Shown: positions 7,469 to 16,533 of the stretch, in pieces
Numbering within the stretch: the stretch's first letter is position 1
How the letters are laid out: every line of letters begins with the position of its first letter
Source: Nonomuraea solani
Lineage (GTDB): Bacteria > Actinomycetota > Actinomycetes > Streptosporangiales > Streptosporangiaceae
NCBI RefSeq assembly: GCF_900108335.1
Contig: NZ_FNVT01000002.1
Location: 613,620 to 677,619 of the forward strand
DNA length: 64,000 nt
Reading direction: 5' to 3'
Program-made: the position numbers and the translations under genes
The notes under the pieces: generated by a model
The model's input: only the letters and a program-made list of their open reading frames with translations
What the model was told of the DNA's origin: nothing
Databases searched by the model: none

Positions 7469-9448
7469 GTGCCGGACTCCCATCTCCCGTCAGTGGACGA
7501 ACTGCTCAGCATCGCGGTCAGCGCTCTCGGAGGGAGCGAACGGCAGGGCCAGGTCACCATGGTCCAGGCCGTCCAGCAGGCCATCGACGACGAGAAGCAC
7601 GTGGCCGTCCAGGCGGGCACCGGCACCGGCAAGTCACTGGCCTACCTGGTGCCGTCGATCCGGCACGCCATGGACAGCGACAGCCCCGTCGTGATCTCCA
7701 CCGCCACCATCGCGCTCCAGCGCCAGCTCGTCGACCGCGACCTGCCCCGGCTGTCCGAGGCGCTGGCCAAGGAGCTGCCGCACGAGCCGACGTTCGCGAT
7801 ACTCAAGGGCCGCCGCAACTACCTGTGCCGCTACAAGGCGACGGCGGGCTGGCCCGAGGAGGACGAGCAGGACCAGCTCTTCGACCCGCGCGAGGTGAGC
7901 GCGACCGGCCGCATGGTCCAGCGCATCCAGGAGTGGGCCGACGAGACCGAGACCGGCGACCGCGACGAGCTGGTCCCGGGCGTCAGCGAGCAGGCGTGGC
8001 GGCAGTTCTCGGTGAGCGCCCAGGAGTGCCTGGGCGCCTCGCGCTGCCCGAGCGGGCCCGAGTGCTTCGCCGAGTTGGCCAGGCAGCGCGCCGGCGAGGT
8101 CGACGTCGTGGTGACCAACCACGCGCTGCTGGCCATCGACGCCATGGGCGACCTGCCGGTGCTGCCCGAGCACGAGGTCGTGGTCGTGGACGAGGCGCAC
8201 GAGCTGGTCGACCGGGTGACCTCGGTGGTGACCGCCGAGCTGTCGGAGGCGTCGGTGATGCTGGCCGTGCGCCGCGTCGGCCGCCTCATCGAGCAGCCCC
8301 TCGCCGACCAGCTCATGGAGGCGGGCGAAGACCTCAAGGCGCTGCTCGCCGCCGCGCCGCCCGGCCGCATCGACGAGATGCCCCAGGTGCTCGGCCTCAC
8401 CCTGCAACTGGTACGCGACACGGCCTGGCGCTGCGTCAGCGCCCTGGGCCCGCGCAACGCCGACAAGGACGACCCCGACAAGGCCGGACAGCGCAAGGCG
8501 GCGTTCACGGCCCTCGACGACGTGCACGACACGGCCGTACGCATGCTGGAGGCCTACGGGCACGACTCCGAGACCGACCGGGCCGAGGTGGTCTGGCTCG
8601 ACGGCGGCACCGACCGGCGCCCGCCCGCGCTGCGGGTGGCGCCGCTGAGCGTGAGCGGCATGCTGCGCGACAAGCTGTTCGGGGAGCGCACGGTGGTGCT
8701 CACCTCGGCCACGCTGGCGCTCGGGGGCACCTTCGACGCCCTCGCCGCGCAGTGGGGGCTCGGCGACGGCGGCAAGGACTGGCACGGCCTCGACGTCGGC
8801 TCACCGTTCGACCACCCGCGCGCGGGCATCCTCTACGTCGCCAAGCACCTGCCCCAGCCGGGCCGCGACGGGCTGCCGCAGCAATACCTCGACGAGATCG
8901 CCGAGCTCATCGAGGCGGCCGGCGGGCGCACGCTGGGGCTGTTCTCCTCGATGCGCGCCGCCAAGGCGGCCACCGAGGCGCTGCGCGAGCGGCTCGACGT
9001 GCCGCTGCTGTGCCAGGGCGACGACTCGACGATGCTGCTGGTCAAGCAGTTCGCGGAGGACGAGCCGACCTGCCTGTTCGGCACGCTGTCGCTGTGGCAG
9101 GGCGTGGACGTGCCCGGGCCGTCGCTGCGGCTGGTCATCATCGACCGGGTGCCCTTCCCCCGCCCCGACGACCCGCTGACGTCCGCCAGGCAGCGCCACG
9201 TGGCGGCCAAGGGCGGCAACGGCTTCATGGCGGTCGCCGCCAACCACGCCGCCCTGCTGCTGGCCCAGGGGGTCGGCCGGCTGCTGCGCTCACAGGACGA
9301 CAAGGGCGTCATCGCGGTCCTCGACCCCCGCCTGGCCACGGCCCGCTACAGCGGCTTCCTCCTGGGCTCGCTCCCGCCGTTCTGGCGCACGACGGACCCG
9401 GCGATCCCCAGGGCGGCCCTGAAGCGCCTGGCGGCCGAAGGCACCTGA
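7469..9448 (+). CDS. dinG: ATP-dependent DNA helicase DinG (XPD-like, 4Fe-4S)
   Basis: Superfamily 2 5'-3' helicase of the DinG/XPD group, 659 residues from GTG 7469. Walker A QAGTGTGKS is near residues 48-56, DEAH is at 241-244, and the C-terminal helicase motifs TSATLALGG, LWQGVDVPG and GVGRLLRSQDDKG are all present. Four cysteines at 120, 187, 193 and 199 match in number, order and spacing the iron-sulphur ligands of E. coli DinG, so an Fe-S cluster is expected. The role is resolving R-loops or damaged forks. The gene stands alone and is convergent with the aro operon, separated by a strong hairpin. Confidence 0.93.
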   Translation: MPDSHLPSVDELLSIAVSALGGSERQGQVTMVQAVQQAIDDEKHVAVQAGTGTGKSLAYLVPSIRHAMDSDSPVVISTATIALQRQLVDRDLPRLSEALAKELPHEPTFAILKGRRNYLCRYKATAGWPEEDEQDQLFDPREVSATGRMVQRIQEWADETETGDRDELVPGVSEQAWRQFSVSAQECLGASRCPSGPECFAELARQRAGEVDVVVTNHALLAIDAMGDLPVLPEHEVVVVDEAHELVDRVTSVVTAELSEASVMLAVRRVGRLIEQPLADQLMEAGEDLKALLAAAPPGRIDEMPQVLGLTLQLVRDTAWRCVSALGPRNADKDDPDKAGQRKAAFTALDDVHDTAVRMLEAYGHDSETDRAEVVWLDGGTDRRPPALRVAPLSVSGMLRDKLFGERTVVLTSATLALGGTFDALAAQWGLGDGGKDWHGLDVGSPFDHPRAGILYVAKHLPQPGRDGLPQQYLDEIAELIEAAGGRTLGLFSSMRAAKAATEALRERLDVPLLCQGDDSTMLLVKQFAEDEPTCLFGTLSLWQGVDVPGPSLRLVIIDRVPFPRPDDPLTSARQRHVAAKGGNGFMAVAANHAALLLAQGVGRLLRSQDDKGVIAVLDPRLATARYSGFLLGSLPPFWRTTDPAIPRAALKRLAAEGT

Positions 9449-9544
9449 CGGGCGCGGCCGGGGCAGGCCAGACCCCGGAAATGGGGCAAGTTTCCGCCGT
9501 TGCGGCGGCCGGCCCCGTGCGGGTCAGATGCCGTCTCCCTGGAG

Positions 9545-9570
9545 GCCACCCGCCCTGTGCGGCGGGTGGC
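9545..9570. terminator. Bidirectional hairpin between dinG and the SGNH gene
   Basis: Perfect 10-bp stem GCCACCCGCC/GGCGGGTGGC with a 6-nt loop in the gap between two convergent genes. No U-tract follows, as is usual for high-GC actinomycetes. A second GC-rich dyad lies just upstream near 9497-9511. Confidence 0.6.
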
Positions 9571-9595
9571 GCCGAGGTGGCCGGCCGTAAAAGAT

Positions 9596-10351
9596 CTATT
9601 GCCAGGGTGTGAGATCGGGACGCTTGGCGGAGAGCCCATCGCCCGAGGAGACGCCGCGCAGGCGGCGGGCCATCCACGGCACCAGGTGCTCGCGCAGCCA
9701 CTGCGCGTCCTCGCGCCGCCGCGCCCGCGGATCCACCGTCCGCTCCGGCCAGTCCTTGCGCCAGTCGTCGAACGGCACCCCCAGCACGTCCAGCACCCGT
9801 GCCGCCACCAGCCGGTGGCCGTCCTCGTTCAAGTGCAGCCGGTCAGGGCTCCAGGCCCGCCAGTCCCGCAGCCCCTGCATCGACCACTGATCCACCAGCC
9901 GGCACCCGTACAGGTCGGCGATGGAGCGCAGGTGCAGGTAGTAGATGGCGAACCGGCCGCGCAACCGCCGCATCAGCGGCGTGTCCCGCGGGTCCACCCC
10001 CGTGAACAGCAGCACGTCGGCCCCGCCCGCGCGCAGGTCGCGTACGGCCCCGGCGAGCTTCTTGGCCATCACGTCGGGATCGCTGCCCGGCCTGAGCAGG
10101 TCGTTGCCCCCGGCGCAGAAGCTCACCAGATCGGGCGCCATCTCCACGGCCAGCGGCACCTGCTCGGCCACGATCTGGTCGAGCAGCTTGCCGCGCACGG
10201 CGAGGTTGGCGTAGCGGAAGGACGAATCGTCGGCGGCGAGCCGCTCGGCCACCCGGTCGGCCCAGCCACGGTAGTGGCCGTCGGGACCGGGATCGTTCAG
10301 TCCTTCCGTGAAGCTGTCGCCGAGGGCGACGAAGGACTTGTAGTGCCTCAT
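9596..10351 (-). CDS. SGNH/GDSL-family hydrolase
   Basis: Predicted cytoplasmic esterase/lipase-type hydrolase of 251 residues. Block I is ALGDSFTEG with Ser13 as nucleophile, the Asn block is AGGNDLL, and the C-terminal catalytic Asp/His block is [10 protein letters not shown]. No signal peptide is seen. The ATG at 10351 overlaps the aroQ stop (ATGA), making this the last gene of the aro operon. A shikimate-pathway role for it is not established; an esterase acting on an acylated aromatic intermediate is only a guess. Confidence 0.88.
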   Translation of the reverse strand: MRHYKSFVALGDSFTEGLNDPGPDGHYRGWADRVAERLAADDSSFRYANLAVRGKLLDQIVAEQVPLAVEMAPDLVSFCAGGNDLLRPGSDPDVMAKKLAGAVRDLRAGGADVLLFTGVDPRDTPLMRRLRGRFAIYYLHLRSIADLYGCRLVDQWSMQGLRDWRAWSPDRLHLNEDGHRLVAARVLDVLGVPFDDWRKDWPERTVDPRARRREDAQWLREHLVPWMARRLRGVSSGDGLSAKRPDLTPWQ

Positions 10352-10782
10352 GAGGTGGGTTTCATCTCCGCGATAGCGTGCAGCGCAAGGACGTACGACT
10401 GTAGTCCGAACCCCGCGATGGTGCCCGACGCCACCCCGGCCACGACGGAGGTATGCCGAAACTCTTCCCTCGCCGCGGGATTGGAGATGTGCACCTCGAT
10501 CAGCGGAGCCGTGCGCATGGCGATCGCGTCGCGCACCGCGTAGGAGTAGTGGGTGAACGCGGCCGGGTTGAGCACCACCGGGATGCGGCCGTCGCACGCC
10601 TCGTGGATCCAGCCGATCAGCTCGGCCTCGCTGTCGGTCTGGCGCACCTCGACGTCGTGGCCGAGCTCGGCGCCGGTGTCGCGGCACAGCGTGACCAGGT
10701 CCGCGTACGTCTCCGCCCCGTAGACGTCGGGCTCACGCGTGCCGAGCCGGCCGAGGTTGGGCCCGTTGAGCACGAGGATCAT
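10348..10782 (-). CDS. aroQ: Type II 3-dehydroquinate dehydratase
   Basis: Third step of the shikimate pathway, 3-dehydroquinate to 3-dehydroshikimate. The 144 residues match the small dodecameric type II enzyme: [13 protein letters not shown] at the N-terminus with the catalytic Arg and following Tyr (DVYG), the substrate-binding NPAAFTHYS, the HISN motif and C-terminal SGTIAGFG. The start ATG at 10782 overlaps the aroB stop by ATGA, ruling out the longer open frame. Confidence 0.96.
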   Translation of the reverse strand: MILVLNGPNLGRLGTREPDVYGAETYADLVTLCRDTGAELGHDVEVRQTDSEAELIGWIHEACDGRIPVVLNPAAFTHYSYAVRDAIAMRTAPLIEVHISNPAAREEFRHTSVVAGVASGTIAGFGLQSYVLALHAIAEMKPTS

Positions 10783-11849
10783 GCGGAGATCTCCTTGTAG
10801 GCGGCTTCGAGCAGCTCTTCGGCGGGGCCTTCGAGGCGGCCGGGTTTGGCGAGGTCGTCGAGCACGACGAACCGCTGCTTGGCGCCGCGGTTCTTCTTGT
10901 CCAGGCGCATGTGGTCGCGCAGCCGCGGCCAGGCGTCGGCGCGGTAGGAGATCGGCAGGCCGACGCTCGTGAGGATGGACCGGGTGCGCCCGACGAGGTC
11001 GGCGCGGCCGGACAGCCTGGACAGTTCGGCGGCGTAGACCATGCCGATGGCGACGGCCTCGCCGTGGCGGATGCCGTAGTGCTCGTCGCGTTCGATGGCG
11101 TGGGCGAGCGTGTGGCCGTAGTTGAGGATCTCGCGCAGGCCCGCCTCGCGCAGGTCGGCGCCCACGACGTCGGCCTTGACCTGGATCTTGCGCTCGATCA
11201 GCTCGCGGGTGTGCGGCCCGCTCGGCCGGGTGGCGGCCTCGGGGTCGGACTCGATGAGCGTGAGGATCCGCGGGTCGGCGATGAAGCCGCCCTTGATGAT
11301 CTCGGCCAGGCCGGCCACGTAGTCGCGCCGCGGCATGGTGTCGAGCGTGGACAGCTCGCACAGCACGCCCGCGGGCGGCAGGAAGGTGCCGACGAGGTTT
11401 TTGCCCTCGGGTGTGTCGATGCCGTTCTTGCCGCCGACCGCCGCGTCGACCATGGCGAGGAGTGTCGTGGGGACGAGCACGACCTGTACGCCGCGCAGCC
11501 ACGTGCCCGCCACGAACCCGGCCAGGTCGGTCGTCGCTCCCCCGCCCACGCCCACCACGGCGTCGGAGCGGGTCACGCCGTGGCGGCCGAGCGCGGACCA
11601 GAGCCCGGCGGCCACCTCGACGCTCTTGGCCTGCTCGCCGTCGGGCACGGGCAGATCGACCACCTCGTAGCCGGCCTCGGACAGCGCCGCCGCGACCGGC
11701 CCCGCCAGGCCGGGCAGCGTCTCGGGGCGGATGACCGCCACCGTGCGCACGCCCGGCTTGAGCAGCGTCGGCAGCTCGGCCGGGACGCCGGTGCCGATCA
11801 CGACGTCGTACGGGCTGTCGCCGCCCACCCGGATCCTCGTCGCGGTCAT
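10779..11849 (-). CDS. aroB: 3-dehydroquinate synthase
   Basis: NAD- and metal-dependent cyclisation of DAHP to 3-dehydroquinate, second step of the shikimate pathway. At 356 residues it is the usual size, with PDGEQAKS, the glycine-rich NAD region [16 protein letters not shown], the [14 protein letters not shown] block and the metal-binding [11 protein letters not shown] histidines. Start ATG 11849 overlaps the aroK stop and the stop overlaps aroQ, so translation is coupled both ways. Confidence 0.96.
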   Translation of the reverse strand: MTATRIRVGGDSPYDVVIGTGVPAELPTLLKPGVRTVAVIRPETLPGLAGPVAAALSEAGYEVVDLPVPDGEQAKSVEVAAGLWSALGRHGVTRSDAVVGVGGGATTDLAGFVAGTWLRGVQVVLVPTTLLAMVDAAVGGKNGIDTPEGKNLVGTFLPPAGVLCELSTLDTMPRRDYVAGLAEIIKGGFIADPRILTLIESDPEAATRPSGPHTRELIERKIQVKADVVGADLREAGLREILNYGHTLAHAIERDEHYGIRHGEAVAIGMVYAAELSRLSGRADLVGRTRSILTSVGLPISYRADAWPRLRDHMRLDKKNRGAKQRFVVLDDLAKPGRLEGPAEELLEAAYKEISA

Positions 11850-12349
11850 GCGGGCAGTCCCTCCACGATCTCGTCGGCGAGCTCTTCCGGCTCCCGCTTG
11901 TCGGTCACGACGGTGTGCACCGCCAGGCTCTCGTAGACCGGCCGCCGCTCCTCCATGAGCTTCTTGAGCTGGCTGCGCGGGTTGAGCACCAGCAGCGGCC
12001 TGGCCGAGGCGAGCCCGACCCGCTGGACCGCGTCGGCGAGCCCCACCTGCAGGTAGACGACGTGGTGGCCGGCGAGCAGGGCCTGGGTCTCGGCGTGCAG
12101 CACGGCGCCGCCGCCGAGGGACAGGATGCCGTCGTGCTCGGCCAGCGCCCGGCGTACGGCCTCGTGTTCGAGCTCGCGGAAGCGGGCCTCGCCGTCCTCG
12201 ACGAAGATGTCGCCGACGGGCTTGCCCGCCACGGCCTCCACGTCGGTGTCGGTGTCGCGGAACCCGACGCCGAGCCGGTCGGCGAGCAGCCTCCCGAGCG
12301 TGGTCTTGCCGGATCCGGGCGGCCCGATCAGCACGGCCTTCGCTGTCAT
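11846..12349 (-). CDS. aroK: Shikimate kinase
   Basis: Phosphorylates shikimate with ATP. It has 167 residues with P-loop GPPGSGKTT (9-17), the DTDTDVE shikimate-binding stretch after it, the GGGAVL motif and the lid arginine region SARPLLV. The ATG at 12349 overlaps the aroC stop (ATGA). The longer open frame upstream is an aroC shadow and is rejected. Confidence 0.95.
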   Translation of the reverse strand: MTAKAVLIGPPGSGKTTLGRLLADRLGVGFRDTDTDVEAVAGKPVGDIFVEDGEARFRELEHEAVRRALAEHDGILSLGGGAVLHAETQALLAGHHVVYLQVGLADAVQRVGLASARPLLVLNPRSQLKKLMEERRPVYESLAVHTVVTDKREPEELADEIVEGLPA

Positions 12350-13527
12350 TTGATCACCATGGAAGAGAGGTAGCCGGACAGGTTGCGGGCGACTTCCTCG
12401 ACGGAGTCGCCACCGAACTTCTCGATCGCCGTGTCGGCCAGCACCAGCGCGACCATCGCCTCGGCGACGATGCCGGCGGCCGGGACGGCGCACACGTCGG
12501 AGCGCTCGTGGTGGGCCTTGGCGGCCTCGCCGGTCTTGACGTCGATCGTGGCCAGCGCCCTGGGCACGGTGGAGATCGGCTTCATCGCCGCGCTGACGCG
12601 CAGGATCTCGCCGTTGGTCATGCCGCCCTCGACGCCGCCCGCGCGGTTGGTGATGCGGCGTACGCCGTCTTCGGTCGTGTACTCGATCTCGTCGTGCGCC
12701 CGCGACCCGGGCCGCCTGGCGGTCTCGAAGCCGTCGCCGACGGCGACGCCCTTGATGGCCTGGATGCCCATGAGCGCCCCGGCGAGCCTGGAGTCGAGCC
12801 TGCGGTCCCAGTGCGTGTAGCTGCCCAGGCCCGGCGGCAGGCCGTAGGCGAGGACCTCGACGACGCCGCCGAGCGTGTCGCCGTCCTTGTGGGCCTTGTC
12901 GATCACGGCGACCATCGCGGCGCTGCCCTCGGCGTCGGCGCAGCGCACCGGGTCGTCGTCGATCCTGGCCAGGTCGCCCGGCCCGGGCAGGGTCTCGGCC
13001 GGGGTGCGGGCGCCGCCGATCTCGGTGACGTGGCTGACGATGTCGACGCCGAGCGCCTGCTTGAGGAAGCGCTTGGCGACCTCGCCGAGCGCCACCCGGG
13101 CGGCGGTCTCGCGGGCGCTGGCCCTGTCGAGCACGTTGCGGGCGTCGTCGAAGCCGTATTTCTGCATGCCGGCCAGGTCGGCGTGCCCCGGGCGGGGGCG
13201 GGACCTGGGCGCGTTGCGGGCCAGGCCGGCCAGCTCGTCGGCGTCGACCGGGTCGGCCGCCATGACCTTCTCCCACTTCGGCCACTCGGTGTTGCCGATG
13301 CGGATGGCGACCGGGCTGCCCATCGTGCGCCCGTGGCGGACGCCTCCGGCGATCGTCACCTGGTCCTGTTCGAACTTCATCCGCGCGCCGCGGCCATAAC
13401 CGAGCCTGCGGCGGCGCAGGGCCTCGTCGATGGCGGCGGTGCTCACCTCTACCCCGGCCGGCAGGCCTTCGAGGATGGCGACGAGTTCGGGCCCGTGAGA
13501 CTCTCCGGCGGTCAACCAGCGCAACAT
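12346..13527 (-). CDS. aroC: Chorismate synthase
   Basis: Last step of the shikimate pathway, converting EPSP to chorismate with reduced FMN. 393 residues, with the family signatures [14 protein letters not shown] near the N-terminus, [14 protein letters not shown] and [14 protein letters not shown]. It is the first of the five overlapping aro-operon genes and lies 43 bp behind a prepilin-type peptidase gene that may share its transcript. Confidence 0.96.
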   Translation of the reverse strand: MLRWLTAGESHGPELVAILEGLPAGVEVSTAAIDEALRRRRLGYGRGARMKFEQDQVTIAGGVRHGRTMGSPVAIRIGNTEWPKWEKVMAADPVDADELAGLARNAPRSRPRPGHADLAGMQKYGFDDARNVLDRASARETAARVALGEVAKRFLKQALGVDIVSHVTEIGGARTPAETLPGPGDLARIDDDPVRCADAEGSAAMVAVIDKAHKDGDTLGGVVEVLAYGLPPGLGSYTHWDRRLDSRLAGALMGIQAIKGVAVGDGFETARRPGSRAHDEIEYTTEDGVRRITNRAGGVEGGMTNGEILRVSAAMKPISTVPRALATIDVKTGEAAKAHHERSDVCAVPAAGIVAEAMVALVLADTAIEKFGGDSVEEVARNLSGYLSSMVIK

Positions 13528-13570
13528 GCGTACAAGTCTTCCATGTACGGCCTAGTGAGATGTCCCTGGT

Positions 13571-14146
13571 TCACCAGGCGAGACAGAGTGTCGTGAACGC
13601 GCCGAGCAGCATGAAGGGCCCGAAGGGGAACTGGGTGTGCCGGGTGCCGCGTCTCGACAGCAGGAGCGCGAGGGCGTAGAGGGCGCCGAGTAACTGCCCG
13701 GCGAAGGCCGCCAGGACCAGCGCCTGCCAGCCCAGGGCGCCGCCGGCCAGGCCGATGAGCCCGGCCAGCTTGACGTCGCCGAGGCCCATGGCGTCGGGCC
13801 TGGCGAACCAGAGCACGCCGTAGACCGCCGCCAGCGCCGCCCCGCCGGCGAGCGCCCTGGGCAGCTCTCCGGTCGGGAGGAGCGACAGGGCCGTGATCGG
13901 GTACGCCGGTAGCGTGATCGCGTCGGGCAGCGTGCACGTACGCCAGTCGATGACGGCCAGGGCGACGCCGATGACGGCGAAGCACACGTAAGGCGGGCCG
14001 AGGCGCCACGCGACGAGCGCGACCACGGCGGCGGTCACGGCCTCCAGCGCCGGCGGCCAGGCGGGCACGGGGCCACTGTAGGAGTCGGCCAGCGCTCTGA
14101 TGGCCCGTCCGCAGAGCAGGCCGAAGAGCGCCATGATTGCGACCAC
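13571..14146 (-). CDS. Prepilin peptidase (A24, TadV/CpaA-like)
   Basis: Membrane aspartic peptidase that would cleave and prepare type IV or Flp-type prepilins. 191 residues, almost all hydrophobic, with both catalytic aspartates in recognisable contexts: DWRTCTLPD and the GxGD motif MGLGDVKLAG. It lacks the long N-terminal methyltransferase domain of PilD, so it resembles the short TadV/CpaA form. GTG 14146 has a TAAGGT -10 box 6 nt upstream and looks leaderless. No pilin or secretion ATPase gene is in the window. Confidence 0.88.
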   Translation of the reverse strand: MVAIMALFGLLCGRAIRALADSYSGPVPAWPPALEAVTAAVVALVAWRLGPPYVCFAVIGVALAVIDWRTCTLPDAITLPAYPITALSLLPTGELPRALAGGAALAAVYGVLWFARPDAMGLGDVKLAGLIGLAGGALGWQALVLAAFAGQLLGALYALALLLSRRGTRHTQFPFGPFMLLGAFTTLCLAW

Positions 14147-14152
14147 GCGGCG

Positions 14153-14158
14153 ACCTTA
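14153..14158 (-). promoter_or_regulatory. -10 box TAAGGT for leaderless prepilin peptidase
   Basis: On the minus strand TAAGGT is followed by 6 nt and then GTG 14146. It may also drive the aro operon downstream. Confidence 0.5.
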
Positions 14159-14209
14159 GTCCGGTGGCACGTCCCGACCGGCTTTCGCCAACCGAATCGG
14201 TATCGCGCT

Positions 14210-14284
14210 CAGCACCGGCCTCGGCATCGCTGTCAGCACCGGCATCGGTGCCGCTCCCAGCGCCGGCACCGGCGTCGCCGCTCT
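14210..14284. repeat. 24-27 bp imperfect tandem repeat, three units
   Basis: Units beginning CAGCACCGGC start at 14210, 14234 and 14258 (the last 27 bp and diverged). The array fills the gap downstream of the SseB-like gene and reaches its stop codon. It could be decayed coding sequence. Confidence 0.6.
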
Positions 14285-14820
14285 CAGCGGCGGCTGAACC
14301 AGCGGCGTTTGCGGGGCGGCGGGGCGGGCTCGACCCTGGCCACCGTCACGCCGCTGAGCCGCTCGACGGTGCCGGACTCGACGGCGGCGAACGCCTCCAG
14401 CACCTCGCCCTCGATCACGAACTGCACCGGCCCCGCCACGTCCACCACGACCGCCGCCGCCTTCTCCTGCACGGCGGCCTGGCACACCTGCAACGTGGTC
14501 GCCTGAATGGGCCTGGCGTCCGGCCGCCACCTGGTCAGCGCCTCGGTACTGGTGAACGCCAGCACCGCCTGCCGCCCGTCCTGCCCGACGAGCTTGGGCA
14601 GGGCCATCTCGCTCTCCTTCTCCTGCCGCAGCCCGTGCGCGCCGACCTCGGACTCGGTGAGCAGCGCGACGACGGGCACCAGCAGCCGGGCGCCGCTGAG
14701 AGCGGTCAGGACGTCGGTGGCGTCGGCCGTACCGGCCTGGTGGGCGGCGAGAGCGGCCGCGACGGCGGGCGCGGCACTGCCGTCGTCATGCGGATCTAGC
14801 GGTTGCGGGATGCTCGGCAC
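14284..14820 (-). CDS. SseB-family protein
   Basis: A 178-residue protein whose middle matches the SseB N-terminal domain: LLVPVVALLTESEVGAHG, then MALPKLVGQDGRQAVLAFTSTEALTRW. The C-terminus ends in a basic RKRRWFSRR. SseB domains are widespread in actinomycetes with no defined biochemical function. I choose GTG 14820 because a TAGTGT -10 box lies 8 nt upstream; GTG 14832 upstream is inside that box. Confidence 0.83.
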   Translation of the reverse strand: MPSIPQPLDPHDDGSAAPAVAAALAAHQAGTADATDVLTALSGARLLVPVVALLTESEVGAHGLRQEKESEMALPKLVGQDGRQAVLAFTSTEALTRWRPDARPIQATTLQVCQAAVQEKAAAVVVDVAGPVQFVIEGEVLEAFAAVESGTVERLSGVTVARVEPAPPPRKRRWFSRR

Positions 14821-14828
14821 AACGCCCG

Positions 14829-14834
14829 ACACTA
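14829..14834 (-). promoter_or_regulatory. -10 box TAGTGT for leaderless SseB-like gene
   Basis: Minus-strand TAGTGT followed by 8 nt and GTG 14820. It decides between the two candidate GTG starts. Confidence 0.45.
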
Positions 14835-14919
14835 CCCGGCCTCATGGGCGGTCAGTCGCGGCGGCGGACGCGCTGCCTCGGGGAGCAGTTGAGGGATTTC
14901 CCTAGTGTGCTCCACCGGC

Positions 14920-15888
14920 CTAACGGCGGCCGTCACCGTCCCGGAATCTGTCCCGCAGCGCGTGCACCCCCGCAGCCAGCACGGGCGGCACGGTGATCAG
15001 CACGACCACGGCGTCCCCGATCCGCCCGGCCGCCGTGTCCAGCACCAGCCAGCCGAGCAGCGGCATGAGCAGCCCCCACGTCCGCAGGTCCGATGCCAGA
15101 ACCCACCGCAGCCCCCGCACCGCCACCCGCCCGGCGCAGCGCGGCCGGTGCCTTGAGTGGCCACGCAGGGCCAGCGACATTCGGGGCATACCCGCCACCA
15201 TCCGGAGGGCGAACCCCCACCTCGCCTTGCCTCCGGGCAGAGCGTGCAACTCGCCCAGCCACTCCTCCAGCCACCGTCCGCGAGCCGCGTGCGGAAGCAT
15301 GATCGCGCCCACCGCGATCACGCTGAAGGTGGCCTGGACCCCGCCCTCCCCGGCCAGGTTCGCGATGGACAGCCGCCGTAGCTCCTCCTCGACCGGTTCC
15401 AGCCCCAACCGGCGGGCGATGGGAGCGATGATGTCCAACGTCTCACGGGATATCCTGTGTTGCCGCACCCCAGGCAGAAAGCCGATCGTGCGCTGGTTGT
15501 GCAGCCGATCCGCGATCTTGAGCGCCAGCACCCGCTCGCACGTGGCGCTCTCCCAGTCCGGTGACCTGCGCTCGGCGTAGTAGAGAGCACCGCATTCGCG
15601 CACCAGGTTCACGATCGGCTCTCCGAACTCCGCGGCCAGATCCTCCTCCGGACAGGCCGTGTCCGCCAGCACGTCGTGCAGCAGTCCCGCGCAGAGCATC
15701 TCGTGATCCATGCCCCACTCGGCCAGGATCGTGGCGACGGCGACCGGGTGCGTGATGTAGGGATCTCCACTCTTGCGAAGCTGGCCCCTGTGCCAGTAGG
15801 CGGCCACCACGTAGGCGCGCCGCACAAGGTGGAGGCGCTCACCGGTCAGCGAGTCGCCGACGACGTCCAGCAGAGGCCGAAGAGTCAC
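14920..15888 (-). CDS. SpoT-like HD-domain hydrolase with C-terminal membrane anchor (putative alarmone hydrolase)
   Basis: 322 residues. The N-terminal half matches the ppGpp-hydrolase HD domain of RelA/SpoT and small alarmone hydrolases: His47 in YITHPVAVATIL, His71-Asp72 in GLLHDVLADT, and Asp127 in KIADRLHNQRT, followed by the SpoT-like RISRETLDIIAPIARRLG. No synthetase domain follows. Instead the last 70 residues contain two strongly hydrophobic segments (LLMPLLGWLVL and AVVVLITVPPVLAAG), predicting a membrane-tethered enzyme. GTG 15888 overlaps the PadR stop (GTGA), so the two are co-translated. The expected reaction is removal of the 3'-pyrophosphate from (p)ppGpp or a related nucleotide; a different nucleotide substrate is possible. 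Confidence 0.8.
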   Translation of the reverse strand: MTLRPLLDVVGDSLTGERLHLVRRAYVVAAYWHRGQLRKSGDPYITHPVAVATILAEWGMDHEMLCAGLLHDVLADTACPEEDLAAEFGEPIVNLVRECGALYYAERRSPDWESATCERVLALKIADRLHNQRTIGFLPGVRQHRISRETLDIIAPIARRLGLEPVEEELRRLSIANLAGEGGVQATFSVIAVGAIMLPHAARGRWLEEWLGELHALPGGKARWGFALRMVAGMPRMSLALRGHSRHRPRCAGRVAVRGLRWVLASDLRTWGLLMPLLGWLVLDTAAGRIGDAVVVLITVPPVLAAGVHALRDRFRDGDGRR

Positions 15889-16220
15889 GGGACACCCCCC
15901 GCCCCCGCCAGCCAGCCCGGCACCGGCTGCCTGCGTGACCTGTAGGCCCTGGCGATCGCCTCGCGTGCCTGTTGCGCGCCGTCCGTGGTGATCCGGTAGT
16001 AGCGGCGGCGCGGGCGACCCTCCGCCACGTGCGTCTCGGGGTCCTCCCAGCGACTCTCCACCCACCCGGCCTGCTCCAGCCGGGCCAGGATCGGGTACAC
16101 GGTGCCGCTCGGCATGCCCGCCAGCCCGCACAGCTCCAGCCCGTACCGTTCCCGTTCGGGAGCGCCCAGGAGCGCGCGCAGCACCTCCCGCGTGGGCATC
16201 GTCATGCGCGGGCTTGGCAT
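15885..16220 (-). CDS. PadR-family transcriptional regulator
   Basis: A 111-residue winged-helix regulator: REVLRALLGAPERERYGLELCGLAGMPSGTVYPILARLEQAGWVESRW and a beta-wing GRPRRRYYRIT are diagnostic of PadR. I take ATG 16220 as the start because a TAGAGT -10 box lies 7 nt upstream (leaderless), with a dyad over it that is probably its own operator. The gene is translationally coupled to the HD hydrolase, so the signal it senses likely controls that enzyme. Confidence 0.92.
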   Translation of the reverse strand: MPSPRMTMPTREVLRALLGAPERERYGLELCGLAGMPSGTVYPILARLEQAGWVESRWEDPETHVAEGRPRRRYYRITTDGAQQAREAIARAYRSRRQPVPGWLAGAGGVP

Positions 16221-16227
16221 GTCTCGA

Positions 16228-16244
16228 ACTCTATATAGGTAGAG
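16228..16244 (-). promoter_or_regulatory. -10 box TAGAGT and overlapping PadR-type operator
   Basis: On the minus strand TAGAGT (16233-16228) lies 7 nt before ATG 16220. The same bases are inside a dyad, CTCTA-TATAGG-TAGAG (16229-16244), with a perfect CTATATAG core at 16231-16238. PadR proteins commonly bind AT-rich dyads at their own promoter, so autorepression is likely. Confidence 0.55.
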
Positions 16245-16533
16245 AAGCGACGTCCCCTTTCCTTGCGGTGACATCACGGCGACGGCATGACGCGGGCCGT
16301 GAGCCTCGAATCACCGGCACAAGCGATCGCCGGTGCCCGACATCACACTGTTCGTGCCCGTATTGAACCGGAAGGTTCCCGTGCGCCGCGACATGGCCTC
16401 CTGCCTGCGCCCGAGCGCCCTCGCCTCCTACCGGCCGTTCGGCGATGGCGCGTCGAGGACGATGAGTCTGGACGACGCCTTCGGCAGCACGGCGCTGGAG
16501 CTCCGTGCCGAAGGCGAGATCGTCCCCGACGAC
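16245..16533. other. Intergenic stretch with a possible plus-strand gene remnant
   Basis: No complete gene is visible. On the plus strand a frame from GTG 16333 has strong GC-third-position bias and a protein-like composition (PDITLFVPVLNRKVPVRRDM, then [35 protein letters not shown]) up to about 16540, where it runs into the 3' end of the convergent amidohydrolase gene and continues only as antisense. It may be the surviving 5' part of a truncated gene. I recognise no family. Confidence 0.35.

Noticed and set aside
6088..9612. 1174-codon plus-strand frame over the Pro/Gln-rich gene and dinG
   Set aside because: Antisense of one gene and out of frame with the other; no domain, extreme Arg/Ala/Gly content.
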